64,000 bases of DNA from the NCBI RefSeq assembly GCF_025993685.1, contig NZ_DAJPEN010000001.1, positions 1,426,001-1,490,000 on the forward strand, in the 5' to 3' direction. Both the position numbers and the translations under genes were made by a program. Positions 1-7,694 of the stretch are shown in pieces. The DNA comes from Bacteroides mediterraneensis. GTDB taxonomy: Bacteria > Bacteroidota > Bacteroidia > Bacteroidales > Bacteroidaceae. The notes beneath the pieces were generated by a model, which did no database searches, was not told the origin of the DNA, and saw nothing but the letters and a program-made list of their open reading frames with translations. The number at the start of each line of letters is the position of its first letter. Position 1 is the stretch's first letter.

Positions 1-1151
1 CTTAAATCCTGATCCTGTAAACCTACGTTGGCAGGAATCACTTCGTGGGCATTAGCCGGATTATTGATATATTCGCGCAGAAATTCTACCAGCCGGATTT
101 GCGTCTGATTTTCAATCCGCATTTGTTCGTACTTCGAGTTTTCTTCCAAGGCCAGTTTGGCATCGCTGGTCAAATCGGTCAAGCCGGATTTTTGTTTAAA
201 GTCGGCCAGCTGGGTTTCGGTAGTTCCCAATTCCTGATTGATAATCTGGATGCGGTCTTCAATAAATTCTGCCGACTTCATGGCAACCTCATTCTTTTCA
301 TCATTGGCGTCTTGGTTGTAGAAGGCCACCAGGCAGTTGATAAAATCGATGGCGCGTTGGCGACTCGTGTTTTTTACGGCTATCTGGGCAATGGTGGTTG
401 TTTTTGAGGTAGATTCTACGTTTAGCATCTCTCCGTATGCCTTGGCTACGGCGGTAGGAGAGTTTATTGCTGTAATTAATTTAATTTCGCCATCGTTATC
501 TTTTCGCCATTCAGTCAACAGAGAATCTTTTGTTGTTACACTAATTACACCGACTGGGGTTGGGAAGACGACCGGCAGTTTGTCGAAACTCTTCTCAATT
601 TCCTCTTTTTCTTCATTGAGTATGTATTCTGCTTTGGCATTCAGTCGATTGTCGGGGGTATAGGTAAGATGTAGTTTAATTCCTCCTTCCAGTTTGTCAG
701 CTTCTTCAGGTGACATATACACTTCTAATGGTGAAGTTTTGTAGAGAGGCGCATTATAGCCAAAAAAGCGTTTTTCACCGGTGGAAATATACAGCCCCAG
801 ATGGGTGACTACTTTCTTAATTAGGGTGCGTGATTTCATGATTTCCACTTCGTTGTCGAAGTTATTACTCATGGAAAAGCCGCCCATGCTCTGTAGGGCT
901 TCCAAGGCATCACCTGCTGCTCCTATTGAGCGGTTGCGGGAATCTTCTTCCTTAATCAGCACGCTGGCGGTTACATTATACACCGGAGCCTGATAGCGCA
1001 GGTACACAAAGGCCAGCACCATGCAGGCTATCACACTGACTACGAACCAGGGCCAGTAGGCCAGGTATTTGAAAATAAGTTCGTAAAGGTTGAAAGGCTT
1101 TTCTTCCGGGTTCTCCGGAGTGAGATTATGGGAGGTTGTTTGTTCAGTCAT
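1..1151 (-). CDS. Wzz-family polysaccharide chain-length determinant, 3' end cut by window
   Basis: Reading the minus strand from the ATG at 1151 gives an open frame running off the window edge, about 383 residues visible. The protein begins MTEQTTSHNLTPENPEEKPF, then has a transmembrane helix near residues 28-48 (YWPWFVVSVIACMVLAFVYL) and an extracytoplasmic region, the layout of Wzz/polysaccharide co-polymerase proteins. The region near residues 300-360 (EFIEDRIQIINQEL, then a long helical stretch) fits the coiled coil before the second membrane helix. Family role: setting the length of surface polysaccharide at the inner membrane. It lies 33 bases after the Wza-like gene in the same direction, so the two are very likely one export operon. 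In Bacteroides this family often carries a C-terminal tyrosine kinase domain, which could lie beyond the window. Confidence 0.85.
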   Translation of the reverse strand, partial: MTEQTTSHNLTPENPEEKPFNLYELIFKYLAYWPWFVVSVIACMVLAFVYLRYQAPVYNVTASVLIKEEDSRNRSIGAAGDALEALQSMGGFSMSNNFDNEVEIMKSRTLIKKVVTHLGLYISTGEKRFFGYNAPLYKTSPLEVYMSPEEADKLEGGIKLHLTYTPDNRLNAKAEYILNEEKEEIEKSFDKLPVVFPTPVGVISVTTKDSLLTEWRKDNDGEIKLITAINSPTAVAKAYGEMLNVESTSKTTTIAQIAVKNTSRQRAIDFINCLVAFYNQDANDEKNEVAMKSAEFIEDRIQIINQELGTTETQLADFKQKSGLTDLTSDAKLALEENSKYEQMRIENQTQIRLVEFLREYINNPANAHEVIPANVGLQDQDL

Positions 1152-1184
1152 AACAGAAATTTCTATAAGAAGTTTGAGAATGGG

Positions 1185-1982
1185 TTAGCGGAGAATATTA
1201 ACAATCAAGCTGGCAATGGACACCAGAATGGAAGTGGCCGAAATCACCGTGGTGGTGGTGTTACCGATGTCGGAGTTCTTGGCCTTGGTCTTGTTCGGAG
1301 TGACATAGAGAATGTCGTTCTGCCGCAGGTAGAAGTAGGGCGACAGCACCAGGTCGCTCTTCGTCAGGTCGAGTTCCTTGATTTCGCGCTTGCCGTCGGC
1401 ATCCTCGCGAATCAGCTTCACATTGGTACGCACGCCATACACGGTCATGTCGCCCGCCATGGCCAGGGCTTCCAGCACGTTCACCTTTTCGTTGCTCACG
1501 GTGAAGGTACCCGGATGGGACACTTCACCCAGCACGGAAATCTTGTAGTTGGCCATACGCACCGTCACGATGGGGGCCTCTTTCAAGTAAGAAGTCAGTC
1601 TCTCGCGAATCAGGTCTTCCGCCTGGTTCTTGGTGAGTCCGCCCACCTTCAGACGTCCCAGCACGGGGAAGTCGATTTCACCCTTGTTGTTCACCAGATA
1701 CTGCTGGAGGGTAGGCTGGGTGGTGGTATTGATGTTGGTAAGCGCCGCGTTCAGCGGGGTCTGCACCGTCAGGTTGAACGGAGCGGATGCCTGCGGGTCG
1801 GTGGTGTTGATGGTAATGCTCAACAGGTCCTTGGGCATGATCTTGGCATCGTAGAGCGGAATCTCTTTTCCGTAGTTGTTTACCACTTCAGGGTCTTGCA
1901 GATAGGGCACTTTCTTGTAGGAAGTGCAACCGGCTGTCAGGGTCAAGGCCACTGCCAGGCAGGCAATTTTGTGTAATCTCAT
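1185..1982 (-). CDS. Wza-type polysaccharide export outer-membrane lipoprotein
   Basis: 265 residues. The start at 1982 is chosen because it opens directly into a lipoprotein signal peptide, MRLHKIACLAVALTLTAGC, with lipobox LTAGC. The frame stays open upstream to 2522, but that extension is low-complexity, crosses a probable promoter and would bury the signal. After the signal come a poly-export domain (MPKDLLSITINTTDP; GEIDFPVLGRLKVGGLT) and an SLBB-like domain (YKISVLGEVSHPGTFTVSNE), ending in a hydrophobic C-terminal segment (TTVISATSILVSIASLIVNI). Family role: outer-membrane part of a capsule or exopolysaccharide export channel. First gene of the leftward operon with the Wzz-like gene. 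Confidence 0.9.
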   Translation of the reverse strand: MRLHKIACLAVALTLTAGCTSYKKVPYLQDPEVVNNYGKEIPLYDAKIMPKDLLSITINTTDPQASAPFNLTVQTPLNAALTNINTTTQPTLQQYLVNNKGEIDFPVLGRLKVGGLTKNQAEDLIRERLTSYLKEAPIVTVRMANYKISVLGEVSHPGTFTVSNEKVNVLEALAMAGDMTVYGVRTNVKLIREDADGKREIKELDLTKSDLVLSPYFYLRQNDILYVTPNKTKAKNSDIGNTTTTVISATSILVSIASLIVNILR

Positions 1983-2104
1983 ATTCGCTTGTGTAACTAA
2001 TTTGTTTTTTAATGATGTATAGGTGCCTGTGGGGCGTGCTTCGCCGTTACCTGTCCCAGTTGGCTTGTTCCGGGAGGGTAATCCACAGTGTGAGTAATAA
2101 CCCT

Positions 2105-2137
2105 GCAAAAATAGGGTATATTTCGGTGTTGTGCAAC
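2105..2137 (-). promoter_or_regulatory. Probable promoter of the Wza/Wzz operon
   Basis: On the minus strand a TATTTTTG box (2112 to 2105) fits the Bacteroidetes -7 consensus TAnnTTTG. A GTTG at 2137-2134 lies 21 bases upstream as a -33 element. Transcription would start near 2098, leaving a 5' leader of about 115 nt. Confidence 0.55.
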
Positions 2138-2241
2138 GTTTCTTGACACTTTTCTGCTTCTTTTTTGATGTCTGAACAAAAAATGACGGATTTTTGAAAA
2201 AAATGGCCAGGGAATGGCCTGAACCTCTTTGTGTTTGTGTC

Positions 2242-2330
2242 AAAACGCACTGGCGTTTGGGAGAAAGCGTACTTGCGTTTCGGGGAAAACGCACGGGCGT
2301 TTGAAGGGAAACGTACTGGCGTTTTCCGGG
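2242..2330. repeat. Array of four ~22-nt palindromic repeats
   Basis: Four units start near 2243, 2264, 2287 and 2309, spaced 21-23 bases. Each is an imperfect palindrome of the form AAACGyACtgGCGTTT followed by a G-rich spacer, for example aaacgcactggcgttt and aaacgtactggcgttt. The second unit is one base longer. The array lies between two divergent promoters. A related array with an exact 22-nt period is at 61624-61727. It is not a CRISPR array because repeat and spacer together span only about 22 nt and the spacers are conserved. Confidence 0.8.
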
Positions 2331-2383
2331 GGTCCGGAGGGCGGAAAAAAGTGGGAAAATCGGCCGAAAAACCGGACTGAAAA

Positions 2384-2415
2384 TTTGTCTATCCGGCAGA
2401 AAATAAGTAAATTTA
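2384..2415 (+). promoter_or_regulatory. Probable promoter of the DUF4248 gene
   Basis: TTTG at 2384-2387, a 20-base gap, then TAAATTTA at 2408-2415, close to the Bacteroidetes TAnnTTTG box. It lies 28 bases before the ATG at 2443. Confidence 0.5.
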
Positions 2416-2442
2416 TACTGTAAATCAAAAACGGATAATGAC

Positions 2443-2709
2443 ATGAACAGGATGCAACAGAACTTGAACAGGGAGGCCGGCGCGGACGAGGAGACGGGTT
2501 TCCGCCTCCGGGTGTACCGCAAAAACGAGCTGGCCCGGCTCTATTTTCCGCAGGCGGACAAAAAGGGGGCTTTACAGGGATTGTCGCGCTGGATAAAGCA
2601 TTGCGCGGAACTGGAAAAGGCGCTCGAAGCGGCGGGCTACGACAAGAACCGGAAGTTTTATCTCAAGCCGGAAGTGGCGCTCATCGTAAAATTTTTAGGC
2701 GAGCCGTAA
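2443..2709 (+). CDS. DUF4248 family protein
   Basis: 88 residues. The block FRLRVYRKNELARLYFPQ, then LSRWIKHCAELEKALEAAGY, then LKPEVALIVKFLGEP, matches the small DUF4248 family of Bacteroides as I know it. The family's function is unknown. These genes are commonly found near HU-like genes, amidase genes and capsule loci, as here. A second in-frame ATG at 2452 is possible. The protein is basic and helical, so nucleic-acid binding is conceivable but not shown. Confidence 0.8.
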   Translation: MNRMQQNLNREAGADEETGFRLRVYRKNELARLYFPQADKKGALQGLSRWIKHCAELEKALEAAGYDKNRKFYLKPEVALIVKFLGEP

Positions 2710-3212
2710 AAAAAGTCGCAAGGCGGCTTTTACGGCCTTTCTCTCAAAATTTCCAGGCTTTTTAAATGGAGGAGTTAATTATTATAATAATGGAGGGCGC
2801 GGGCCCCTGTGAGCGAACCCTGACCCAAAATTTGTTAATACGTAAGTTAATGCCTTGTGGGTTAGCGAATTGACTCGGGGTGACTTCTGTGCGGACCCTT
2901 GCAGGTTTTTTCGGAGGGGAAAACGGACGGCCGGAGGAGCTGCGGGCCTCTTGTCGCAAAGTAAAATTTTTCTTGAAAAAAACTCCAAAAATATTTTCGT
3001 ATTAGAAAAAGTTTGTCAATCTTTGCAAGCGCAAACGGAAATCAACTGGTTTCCGCGTTGTATGAAAGTGTTTGCAAAAATGCTTTTTGAAGTTCGAAAT
3101 AGAACTGATTATCTTTTTTGGCATATCGTTTTGTGACATATATCTGCAAAAAAGAAAAACACAGCACATTTCGATGGTAGGGAATATTTCGTCTTAAAAA
3201 TAAATAAACAAA
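2710..3212. other. 503-base intergenic region
   Basis: I find no convincing gene. The short frames present have no ribosome-binding site or recognisable sequence. The right part holds a probable promoter at 3086-3117 for the next gene. The rest shows no clear hairpin with a T-run. Confidence 0.6.
3086..3117 (+). promoter_or_regulatory. Probable promoter of the winged-helix/helicase operon
   Basis: TTTG at 3086-3089, a 20-base gap, and TATCTTTT at 3110-3117. The leader to the ATG at 3213 would be close to 90 nt. Confidence 0.45.
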
Positions 3213-3848
3213 ATGAAAATTAACAACTTTTTGTACTCGAGGTTTACGAAAATCGGAACCGAGGGTTATCTGGTGGTGCCGAGGGCTTTGCTGAATGAAG
3301 TGCTTAACATGGAACAGCCGTTCACACTGGCGCAGGCGTATCTGTATCTGTTCGTGCACAGTGCGTTCTGCGACCAGCCGAAGGAGGGGCTGAAAAGAGG
3401 GCAGCTGGTGTTTACCGCAGCCGAACTGGCGGAACGCTTCAAATGGTCGCAGTGGCTGGTGAGGCGCTTCCTCTACAACTTGCGCAGGATGGGAGTGGTG
3501 GAACTGGAAATGGTGCCGGGCGTGAAGTCGAAACTGACGATGTGTTTCTACGAGGCGCTGACGGGCGGAAAGGGGCAGCCGCTCACCACGGGCGAGCGGA
3601 AGGACTGCTATGCCTTCTGGAAAAAGTATTACGGACTGCTGGGACGGGAGGCCACGGACTATTATGCCACAACCCTGGAATGGGCGCGGATGACGGGGGC
3701 CGAACGGAGGATGGCCATGGAGAACATGGTGGGCTATTTCCGCTCGCTGAACGACGTGCAGTACGTGAAGTCGGCCCCGAATTATTTGAAGTACAAGGCG
3801 TTTCTGATGCCGGAAAATATTGACGATTATTTAAAAAAGAATGTGTGA
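3213..3848 (+). CDS. Winged-helix replication-type protein of unknown function
   Basis: 211 residues. The segment KRGQLVFTAAELAERFKWSQ followed by WLVRRFLYNLRRMGVVELEM reads as a winged helix-turn-helix at about residues 68-105, of the kind found in replication initiators and phage DnaD/DnaA-like loaders. The C-terminal half is helical and ends in SAPNYLKYKAFLMPENIDDY. Its stop overlaps the start of the DnaB-like gene by one base (TGATG at 3846-3850), so the two are translationally coupled. By analogy it may load or partner the helicase, but this is inference. No specific family is recognised with confidence. Confidence 0.6.
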   Translation: MKINNFLYSRFTKIGTEGYLVVPRALLNEVLNMEQPFTLAQAYLYLFVHSAFCDQPKEGLKRGQLVFTAAELAERFKWSQWLVRRFLYNLRRMGVVELEMVPGVKSKLTMCFYEALTGGKGQPLTTGERKDCYAFWKKYYGLLGREATDYYATTLEWARMTGAERRMAMENMVGYFRSLNDVQYVKSAPNYLKYKAFLMPENIDDYLKKNV

Positions 3849-5173
3849 TGGAAAAGAAGGATTTCAAGAAAAAGGAAATGACAGGTCTGGAATTGAACCT
3901 GTTGCATGCGGAAGAGGTGGAAAATGCCGTGCTGGGCGCGGTCATGCTGGAGCCGGTGTCGCTTCACGAGGTGGAGGGATTTGTGCGCGAGGAGATGTTT
4001 TACCAGCAGAAGCACCGGTATATATGGAGGGCCATCGAGTCTCTGTCGGCCAAGGGGCTGGAGCCTGACATCATCATGGTGACGCAGGAGCTGGCGGCAA
4101 TGGGCAAGCTGGAAGAGGCGGGCGGAGCCTACGAGGTGACGCTCAAGACGGCGAACCTGGCCAGCTCGGCGCACTTGTGGGAGCACGTGCGGGTGTTGTA
4201 TGAGTTTTATTTGAGACGCTCCATCGCGGAATGCATGATGCGGCGGCTGGGCGAGGTGACCGACCGGACGCAGGATGTGTATGAGGTGCTCCTGGGGCTC
4301 ATGGCCGACCTGGAGAAGCTGGAGGAGAATTCGCCGCTGGAGGAGCATCTGCTGGACATGAAGGGGGTGATGAAAAAGACGTGCGGGCGCATCAGGGAAC
4401 GGGTGGGCCGGAGCGTGAACGGAGTGACGGGCATCCCGACGGGGGTTCCGGAACTGGACCGCATAACGGGCGGATGGCAGCCGGGCAACTTGATTTTCAC
4501 GGCGGGAAGGCCGGGGATGGGAAAGACGCAGCTGGGGCTGAAGTTTGCCTTGCACGCGGCGGAAAAGGGGTATAAGGTGCTTTTCTACACGCTGGAGATG
4601 ATGAGCGAGGAGGTGGGCGAACGGGTGCTGATGATGCGGGCGCCGGAGCTTTACCGGAAGGTGAAGGGCGGATATACGACGGAGCAGGAGGTGGACGACC
4701 TGTGCCGCGTGGGCGACGAGGTGGCGGAATGCCGGATGATGGTGGACGACACGCCGTATGTGAGCATCGACCGCTTGTGTGCCGGGGCTCAGACGGTGAA
4801 GTCGCGCTGGGGACTGGATCTGGTGGTGGTGGACTACCTGCAGCTGCTGGGCACTGTGGCCCGGACGGGACGTACCCGCGAGCAGGAGGTGGCGGAGTGT
4901 TCGCGCCGGCTGAAGGCGCTGGCCCGTTCGCTGGAGTGTCCGGTCATCGTGGCGAGCCAGTTGAACCGCCAGGTGGAGCAGACGTTCGACCACCGGCCGG
5001 AACTGAAGCATCTGCGCGAGAGCGGGGCCATTGAGCAGGATGCCGACCTGGTGATTATGCTGCACCGCAACGAGCGTGGGGGCGACCCGAAACGCTGCGG
5101 GCTGATTGTGGCGAAAAACCGTCACGGGGAGGCGAGCCAGCCGAACACGAGCGTGGAAGTGGACTTGTTCTGA
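3848..5173 (+). CDS. DnaB-like replicative helicase
   Basis: 441 residues. ATG at 3848 is preferred to the GTG at 3845 because it overlaps the upstream stop. There is a DnaB N-terminal domain (EEVENAVLGAVMLEP, residues 22-36) and a RecA-like core: Walker A GRPGMGKTQ near residue 220, Walker B DLVVVDYLQLL with the Asp near 329, then VIVASQLNRQVEQ and LRESGAIEQDADLVIML. Family role: hexameric 5'-3' DNA unwinding. The length is slightly below the usual chromosomal DnaB and there is no sign of the oriC neighbourhood. The partner is the small winged-helix gene, so this is probably an accessory DnaB of a decayed or domesticated element rather than the housekeeping copy. Confidence 0.88.
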   Translation: MEKKDFKKKEMTGLELNLLHAEEVENAVLGAVMLEPVSLHEVEGFVREEMFYQQKHRYIWRAIESLSAKGLEPDIIMVTQELAAMGKLEEAGGAYEVTLKTANLASSAHLWEHVRVLYEFYLRRSIAECMMRRLGEVTDRTQDVYEVLLGLMADLEKLEENSPLEEHLLDMKGVMKKTCGRIRERVGRSVNGVTGIPTGVPELDRITGGWQPGNLIFTAGRPGMGKTQLGLKFALHAAEKGYKVLFYTLEMMSEEVGERVLMMRAPELYRKVKGGYTTEQEVDDLCRVGDEVAECRMMVDDTPYVSIDRLCAGAQTVKSRWGLDLVVVDYLQLLGTVARTGRTREQEVAECSRRLKALARSLECPVIVASQLNRQVEQTFDHRPELKHLRESGAIEQDADLVIMLHRNERGGDPKRCGLIVAKNRHGEASQPNTSVEVDLF

Positions 5174-5226
5174 CGGGTTGCGGATTTTTTTTTCTTCGAA
5201 TGTCTTCACAGGTCGTCGTATCTCTA

Positions 5227-5255
5227 CTTGCCGGGAAAGGGAGGTCGTATCTTTG
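5227..5255 (+). promoter_or_regulatory. Probable promoter of the HU-like/amidase genes
   Basis: TATCTTTG at 5248-5255 is a perfect Bacteroidetes -7 box. CTTG at 5227-5230 is a possible -33 at a rather short 17-base gap. The leader to the ATG at 5418 is about 155 nt and holds the AT-rich repeat 5265-5410. Confidence 0.55.
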
Positions 5256-5264
5256 TCTCAGAAA

Positions 5265-5410
5265 CGAAAAATAATGAATAATGAAGAATGAAAAATGAAT
5301 AATGAGGAATGGGCGCGCGTTTCCTGGTTTTATTGATTCTTCAGTCTTTGTTCTTTGTTCTGGACTTTTCGCTTTTAATTTTTAACTATTAACTATTAAC
5401 TCTTAATTGT
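5265..5410. repeat. AT-rich dispersed repeat (AATAATGAA / TTCATTATT class)
   Basis: The left arm is runs of aataatgaa/gaatgaaaaatg and the right arm is ttaactattaactattaact. This is one of at least five intergenic stretches in the window built from the same words (others near 7629-7676, 14637-14793, 15910-16053 and 25833-25917). It lies in the leader of the HU-like gene. Confidence 0.55.
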
Positions 5411-5417
5411 TTGATTT

Positions 5418-5855
5418 ATGAAAAAGACAGTGACTTATTCAGTAGTAGGACGTGTGAACCCGGCAGACCGTGAAAGTGGTGAAGTGAAATATTATGCACA
5501 GTCGCAGGCACGCGGCGAGATGGGCATCCGCGAGATTTCGGAACGTATCCAGCAGATGTGTACCGTGACCCGTGCCGACGTGATGGCGGTGCTCACGGCG
5601 ATGGAGGAAATTGTGTCGGAAGGCTTGCAGGGCGGCGAAATCGTGCGCCTGGGCGGTCTGGGCTCGTTGCAGCTGAGCCTGAGCGGCGAGGGGGCCGACA
5701 CGGAAGAGACTTTCTCCGACTCGCTGATTGAGAAGGTGCGTGTGCTGTTCCGTCCGGGCACGGTGATGCAGGAGGCCATCAACAACCTGGCGTTCGAGAA
5801 GGTGCCGGTGAAGTATGCCAAGAAAGATGAGGAAGAAGACGGCATGGGGGCTTAA
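5418..5855 (+). CDS. HU-family DNA-binding protein, Bacteroides type
   Basis: 145 residues. The core matches the divergent HU/IHF family of Bacteroidales: YYAQSQARGEMGIREISERI, then CTVTRADVMAVLTAMEEIVS, then GLQGGEIVRLGGLGSLQLSL, which is the HU dimer core and the start of the DNA-binding arm. A C-terminal extension after residue 100 ends in an acidic tail (KKDEEEDGMGA), longer than the roughly 90 residues of classical HU. Role: architectural DNA binding, not tested for this subfamily. It is followed by the tiny protein and the amidase, a gene set I know as recurrent in Bacteroides. Confidence 0.85.
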   Translation: MKKTVTYSVVGRVNPADRESGEVKYYAQSQARGEMGIREISERIQQMCTVTRADVMAVLTAMEEIVSEGLQGGEIVRLGGLGSLQLSLSGEGADTEETFSDSLIEKVRVLFRPGTVMQEAINNLAFEKVPVKYAKKDEEEDGMGA

Positions 5856-5870
5856 TCTTAGGAGGCAACG

Positions 5871-5969
5871 ATGAGAGTGACAAGGGTGAAATGGATTGTA
5901 ATCAGGGTGCTGAAGTGTCTGCTTTGCATCCTGGTCGGCAAAAAACTGGATTGTGATGAGAAAAATTGA
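5871..5969 (+). CDS. Tiny 'smalltalk'-like membrane peptide
   Basis: 32 residues, beginning MRVTRVKWIVIRVLKCLL and continuing hydrophobic (CILVGKK) before a polar end. It has a strong ribosome-binding site (AGGAGG near 5860) and overlaps the amidase start by 14 bases. Tiny hydrophobic peptides called smalltalk proteins are annotated in Bacteroides between HU-like and amidase genes. Position and character fit that group, although the sequence is divergent. Function is unknown. It is too short for most gene finders. Confidence 0.55.
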   Translation: MRVTRVKWIVIRVLKCLLCILVGKKLDCDEKN

Positions 5970-6399
5970 CATGATTGTCATCCACTGCACGGCTACGAGG
6001 GCGGATTCCCCGCTCTCGCCTGCCGAGCTGACGAGGATGCACCGGAAAAGGGGGTTCAAGTGTTGCGGGTATCATTATTATGTGCGCAGGGACGGTCAGA
6101 TTTGTACCATGAGGCCGGTGGAGCGTGAGGGGGCGCACGCCAGGGGCTACAACGCGCGGAGCATCGGCATAGCCTACGAAGGGGGACTGGACGAGAAGGG
6201 CTGGCCGGCGGACACGCGGACGGAGCTGCAGAAGCGCTCGCTGCGGGTGCTGGTGAGGGTGCTGAAGGAGGATTTCCCCACGATTACAAGGGTGGTGGGG
6301 CATCGCGACCTGAGCCCGGACCTGGACGGCGACGGAGTGGTGGAACCGGAGGAATGGACCAAGGCTTGTCCTTGCTTTGATGTGGAACGGGAGCTGTGA
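5956..6399 (+). CDS. N-acetylmuramoyl-L-alanine amidase (Amidase_2, T7-lysozyme type)
   Basis: 147 residues from the ATG at 5956; the GTG three bases earlier is less likely. Zinc and catalytic positions of the T7-lysozyme fold are visible: IVIHCTA with His10, GYHYYVRRDG with the Tyr region at 39-42, GHRDLSPD with His116, and WTKACPC with Lys136 and Cys138. Family reaction: cutting the amide between N-acetylmuramic acid and L-alanine in peptidoglycan. There is no signal peptide, so export would need help, or it could act as in phage lysis. The gene ends inside the stem of a terminator. Confidence 0.9.
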   Translation: MRKIDMIVIHCTATRADSPLSPAELTRMHRKRGFKCCGYHYYVRRDGQICTMRPVEREGAHARGYNARSIGIAYEGGLDEKGWPADTRTELQKRSLRVLVRVLKEDFPTITRVVGHRDLSPDLDGDGVVEPEEWTKACPCFDVEREL

Positions 6400-6416
6400 T
6401 GGCTCCCGTTTTTTTT
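6386..6416 (+). terminator. Rho-independent terminator after the amidase
   Basis: A perfect 9-base stem, aacgggagc (6386-6394) with gctcccgtt (6402-6410), a 7-base loop and an uninterrupted T-run to 6416. The left arm overlaps the last codons and stop of the amidase gene. Confidence 0.9.
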
Positions 6417-6447
6417 GTTGCAAATTCAATTTTATGGTGTATCTTTG
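6417..6447 (+). promoter_or_regulatory. Promoter of the MraY/WecA-like gene
   Basis: TATCTTTG at 6440-6447 with GTTG at 6417-6420, a 19-base gap, directly after the terminator T-run. The ATG is 25 bases downstream at 6473. Confidence 0.6.
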
Positions 6448-6472
6448 CAAAAATATTCACTTCTAGTTCTTT

Positions 6473-7573
6473 ATGGAGAATCTGTATATCGTACTTCTTG
6501 CTTTTGTATCGGCGGTGGCCATGGGGCGGATGATTATCCCGAATATCTTGATTATCTCAATGCGGAAACGCTTGTTCGACGTGCCCGACGCGCGCAAGGT
6601 GCACAAAAGGCCGGTGCCGCGGCTGGGGGGAGTGACGTTCTTCCCGGTCATCCTGTTCGCGATGTGTGTGTTCACGGCGCTGCGGGTGGTGACGGGCAAC
6701 GGTCCGGACGAGATGCACGTGGAGCGGGTGGCCTGCGAGTTCATGTTCCTGGTGGGCGGCCTCACGCTGCTGTATATCGTGGGCATCGGCGACGACCTGG
6801 TGGGGGTGCGCTACCGGCGGAAGTTCGTGATTCAGATTCTGTCGGCGGCGATGATTCCGCTGTCGGGCTTGTACATCAACGACTTCTACGGGCTTTTCGG
6901 TCTGGGCATGATTCCGGCGGCGGTGGGCGTTCCGCTGACGATGCTGCTCACGGTGTTCATCACAAACGCGGTGAACCTGATTGACGGCATCGACGGACTG
7001 GCGTCGGGGCTGAGCATGGTAGCGCTGCTGGTGTTCGGGGTGCTCTTCGTGGAGCTGAACCAGTGGATATATGCCATGCTGGCTTTCGTGACGGTGGGGG
7101 TGATTATTCCTTTCTTCTCGTACAATGTGTTCGGACGGGCGGAGATGGGGCGCAAGATTTTCATGGGCGACACGGGGAGCCTGACGCTGGGCTTCATCCT
7201 GAGTTTCTTCGTGGTGCGCTATTGCATGTACGACCCGGTGATGCTGCCGGCGCTGAAGGACAACCCGCTGCTGGTGTCGTTCAGTGTGCTGCTGGTGCCG
7301 TGTCTGGACGTGGTGCGGGTGGTGCTGCGGCGTGCGCGCAACAGGCAGCCGCTGTTCCTGCCGGACAAGACGCACATCCATCATAAGTTTCTGGCGATGG
7401 GTTTCTCTCCCCGCGGGGCCATGGTGACCATCCAGCTGATGTCGGCATGCTTCTTCGTGTTTACGATGGTGGCCATCCGCTACCTGGACAACACGCTGGT
7501 GCTGCTGGCGGATATCGCGCTCTGGACGCTGCTGAATGTGTGGTTCAACCGGGTGATAAAAAAACGTGAGTAA
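6473..7573 (+). CDS. MraY/WecA-type undecaprenyl-phosphate sugar-phosphate transferase
   Basis: 366 residues, polytopic membrane protein. Family signatures in order: DVPDARKVHKRPVPRLGG (36-53), NLIDGIDGLASG near 167-180 with the catalytic Asp residues, GDTGSLTLGF near 230-240, and the HIHHKF motif near 301-306. Known role of the family: transfer of a sugar-1-phosphate from a UDP-sugar to undecaprenyl phosphate, the first membrane step of a surface polysaccharide. HIHH and the absence of the mur neighbourhood favour a WecA-type enzyme over MraY. It has its own promoter and is followed by a strong intergenic break. Together with the export genes on either side it marks a surface-polysaccharide region. 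Confidence 0.9.
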   Translation: MENLYIVLLAFVSAVAMGRMIIPNILIISMRKRLFDVPDARKVHKRPVPRLGGVTFFPVILFAMCVFTALRVVTGNGPDEMHVERVACEFMFLVGGLTLLYIVGIGDDLVGVRYRRKFVIQILSAAMIPLSGLYINDFYGLFGLGMIPAAVGVPLTMLLTVFITNAVNLIDGIDGLASGLSMVALLVFGVLFVELNQWIYAMLAFVTVGVIIPFFSYNVFGRAEMGRKIFMGDTGSLTLGFILSFFVVRYCMYDPVMLPALKDNPLLVSFSVLLVPCLDVVRVVLRRARNRQPLFLPDKTHIHHKFLAMGFSPRGAMVTIQLMSACFFVFTMVAIRYLDNTLVLLADIALWTLLNVWFNRVIKKRE

Positions 7574-7694
7574 TTTTTTTAGACATAAGAACAAAAGAAC
7601 ATAAGTTTTTTTGTGCGCGTGCATCCCCCTCCCGTTATTCATTATTCATTTTTCATTATTCATTATTTTGTTCTTCTGTCTGAAAAGCGGGCAT

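Larger units (their letters stand above)
1983..2442. other. 460-base divergent intergenic region
   Basis: No gene is supported here. The region holds a leftward promoter for the Wza-like gene (2105-2137), a rightward promoter for the DUF4248 gene (2384-2415) and, between them, the 22-nt palindromic repeat array at 2242-2330. I looked for paired inverted repeats around the leftward promoter, which would suggest an invertible capsule promoter, and saw none. Confidence 0.7.

Noticed and set aside
2242..2330. CRISPR array
   Set aside because: Repeat plus spacer is only about 22 nt, spacers are conserved and units are palindromes. The same holds for 61624-61727 and for the coding repeats at 15653-15796. 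No cas operon is present.
2100..2330. Invertible capsule promoter
   Set aside because: No pair of inverted repeats of useful length around the promoter was seen by eye.
1983..2522. N-terminal extension of the Wza-like gene up to 2522
   Set aside because: It crosses the repeat array and the probable promoter and hides the lipoprotein signal peptide that starts at 1982.
3827..5209. Antisense open frame of 460 codons opposite the DnaB-like gene
   Set aside because: The plus strand has clear helicase motifs. The antisense product is low-complexity.
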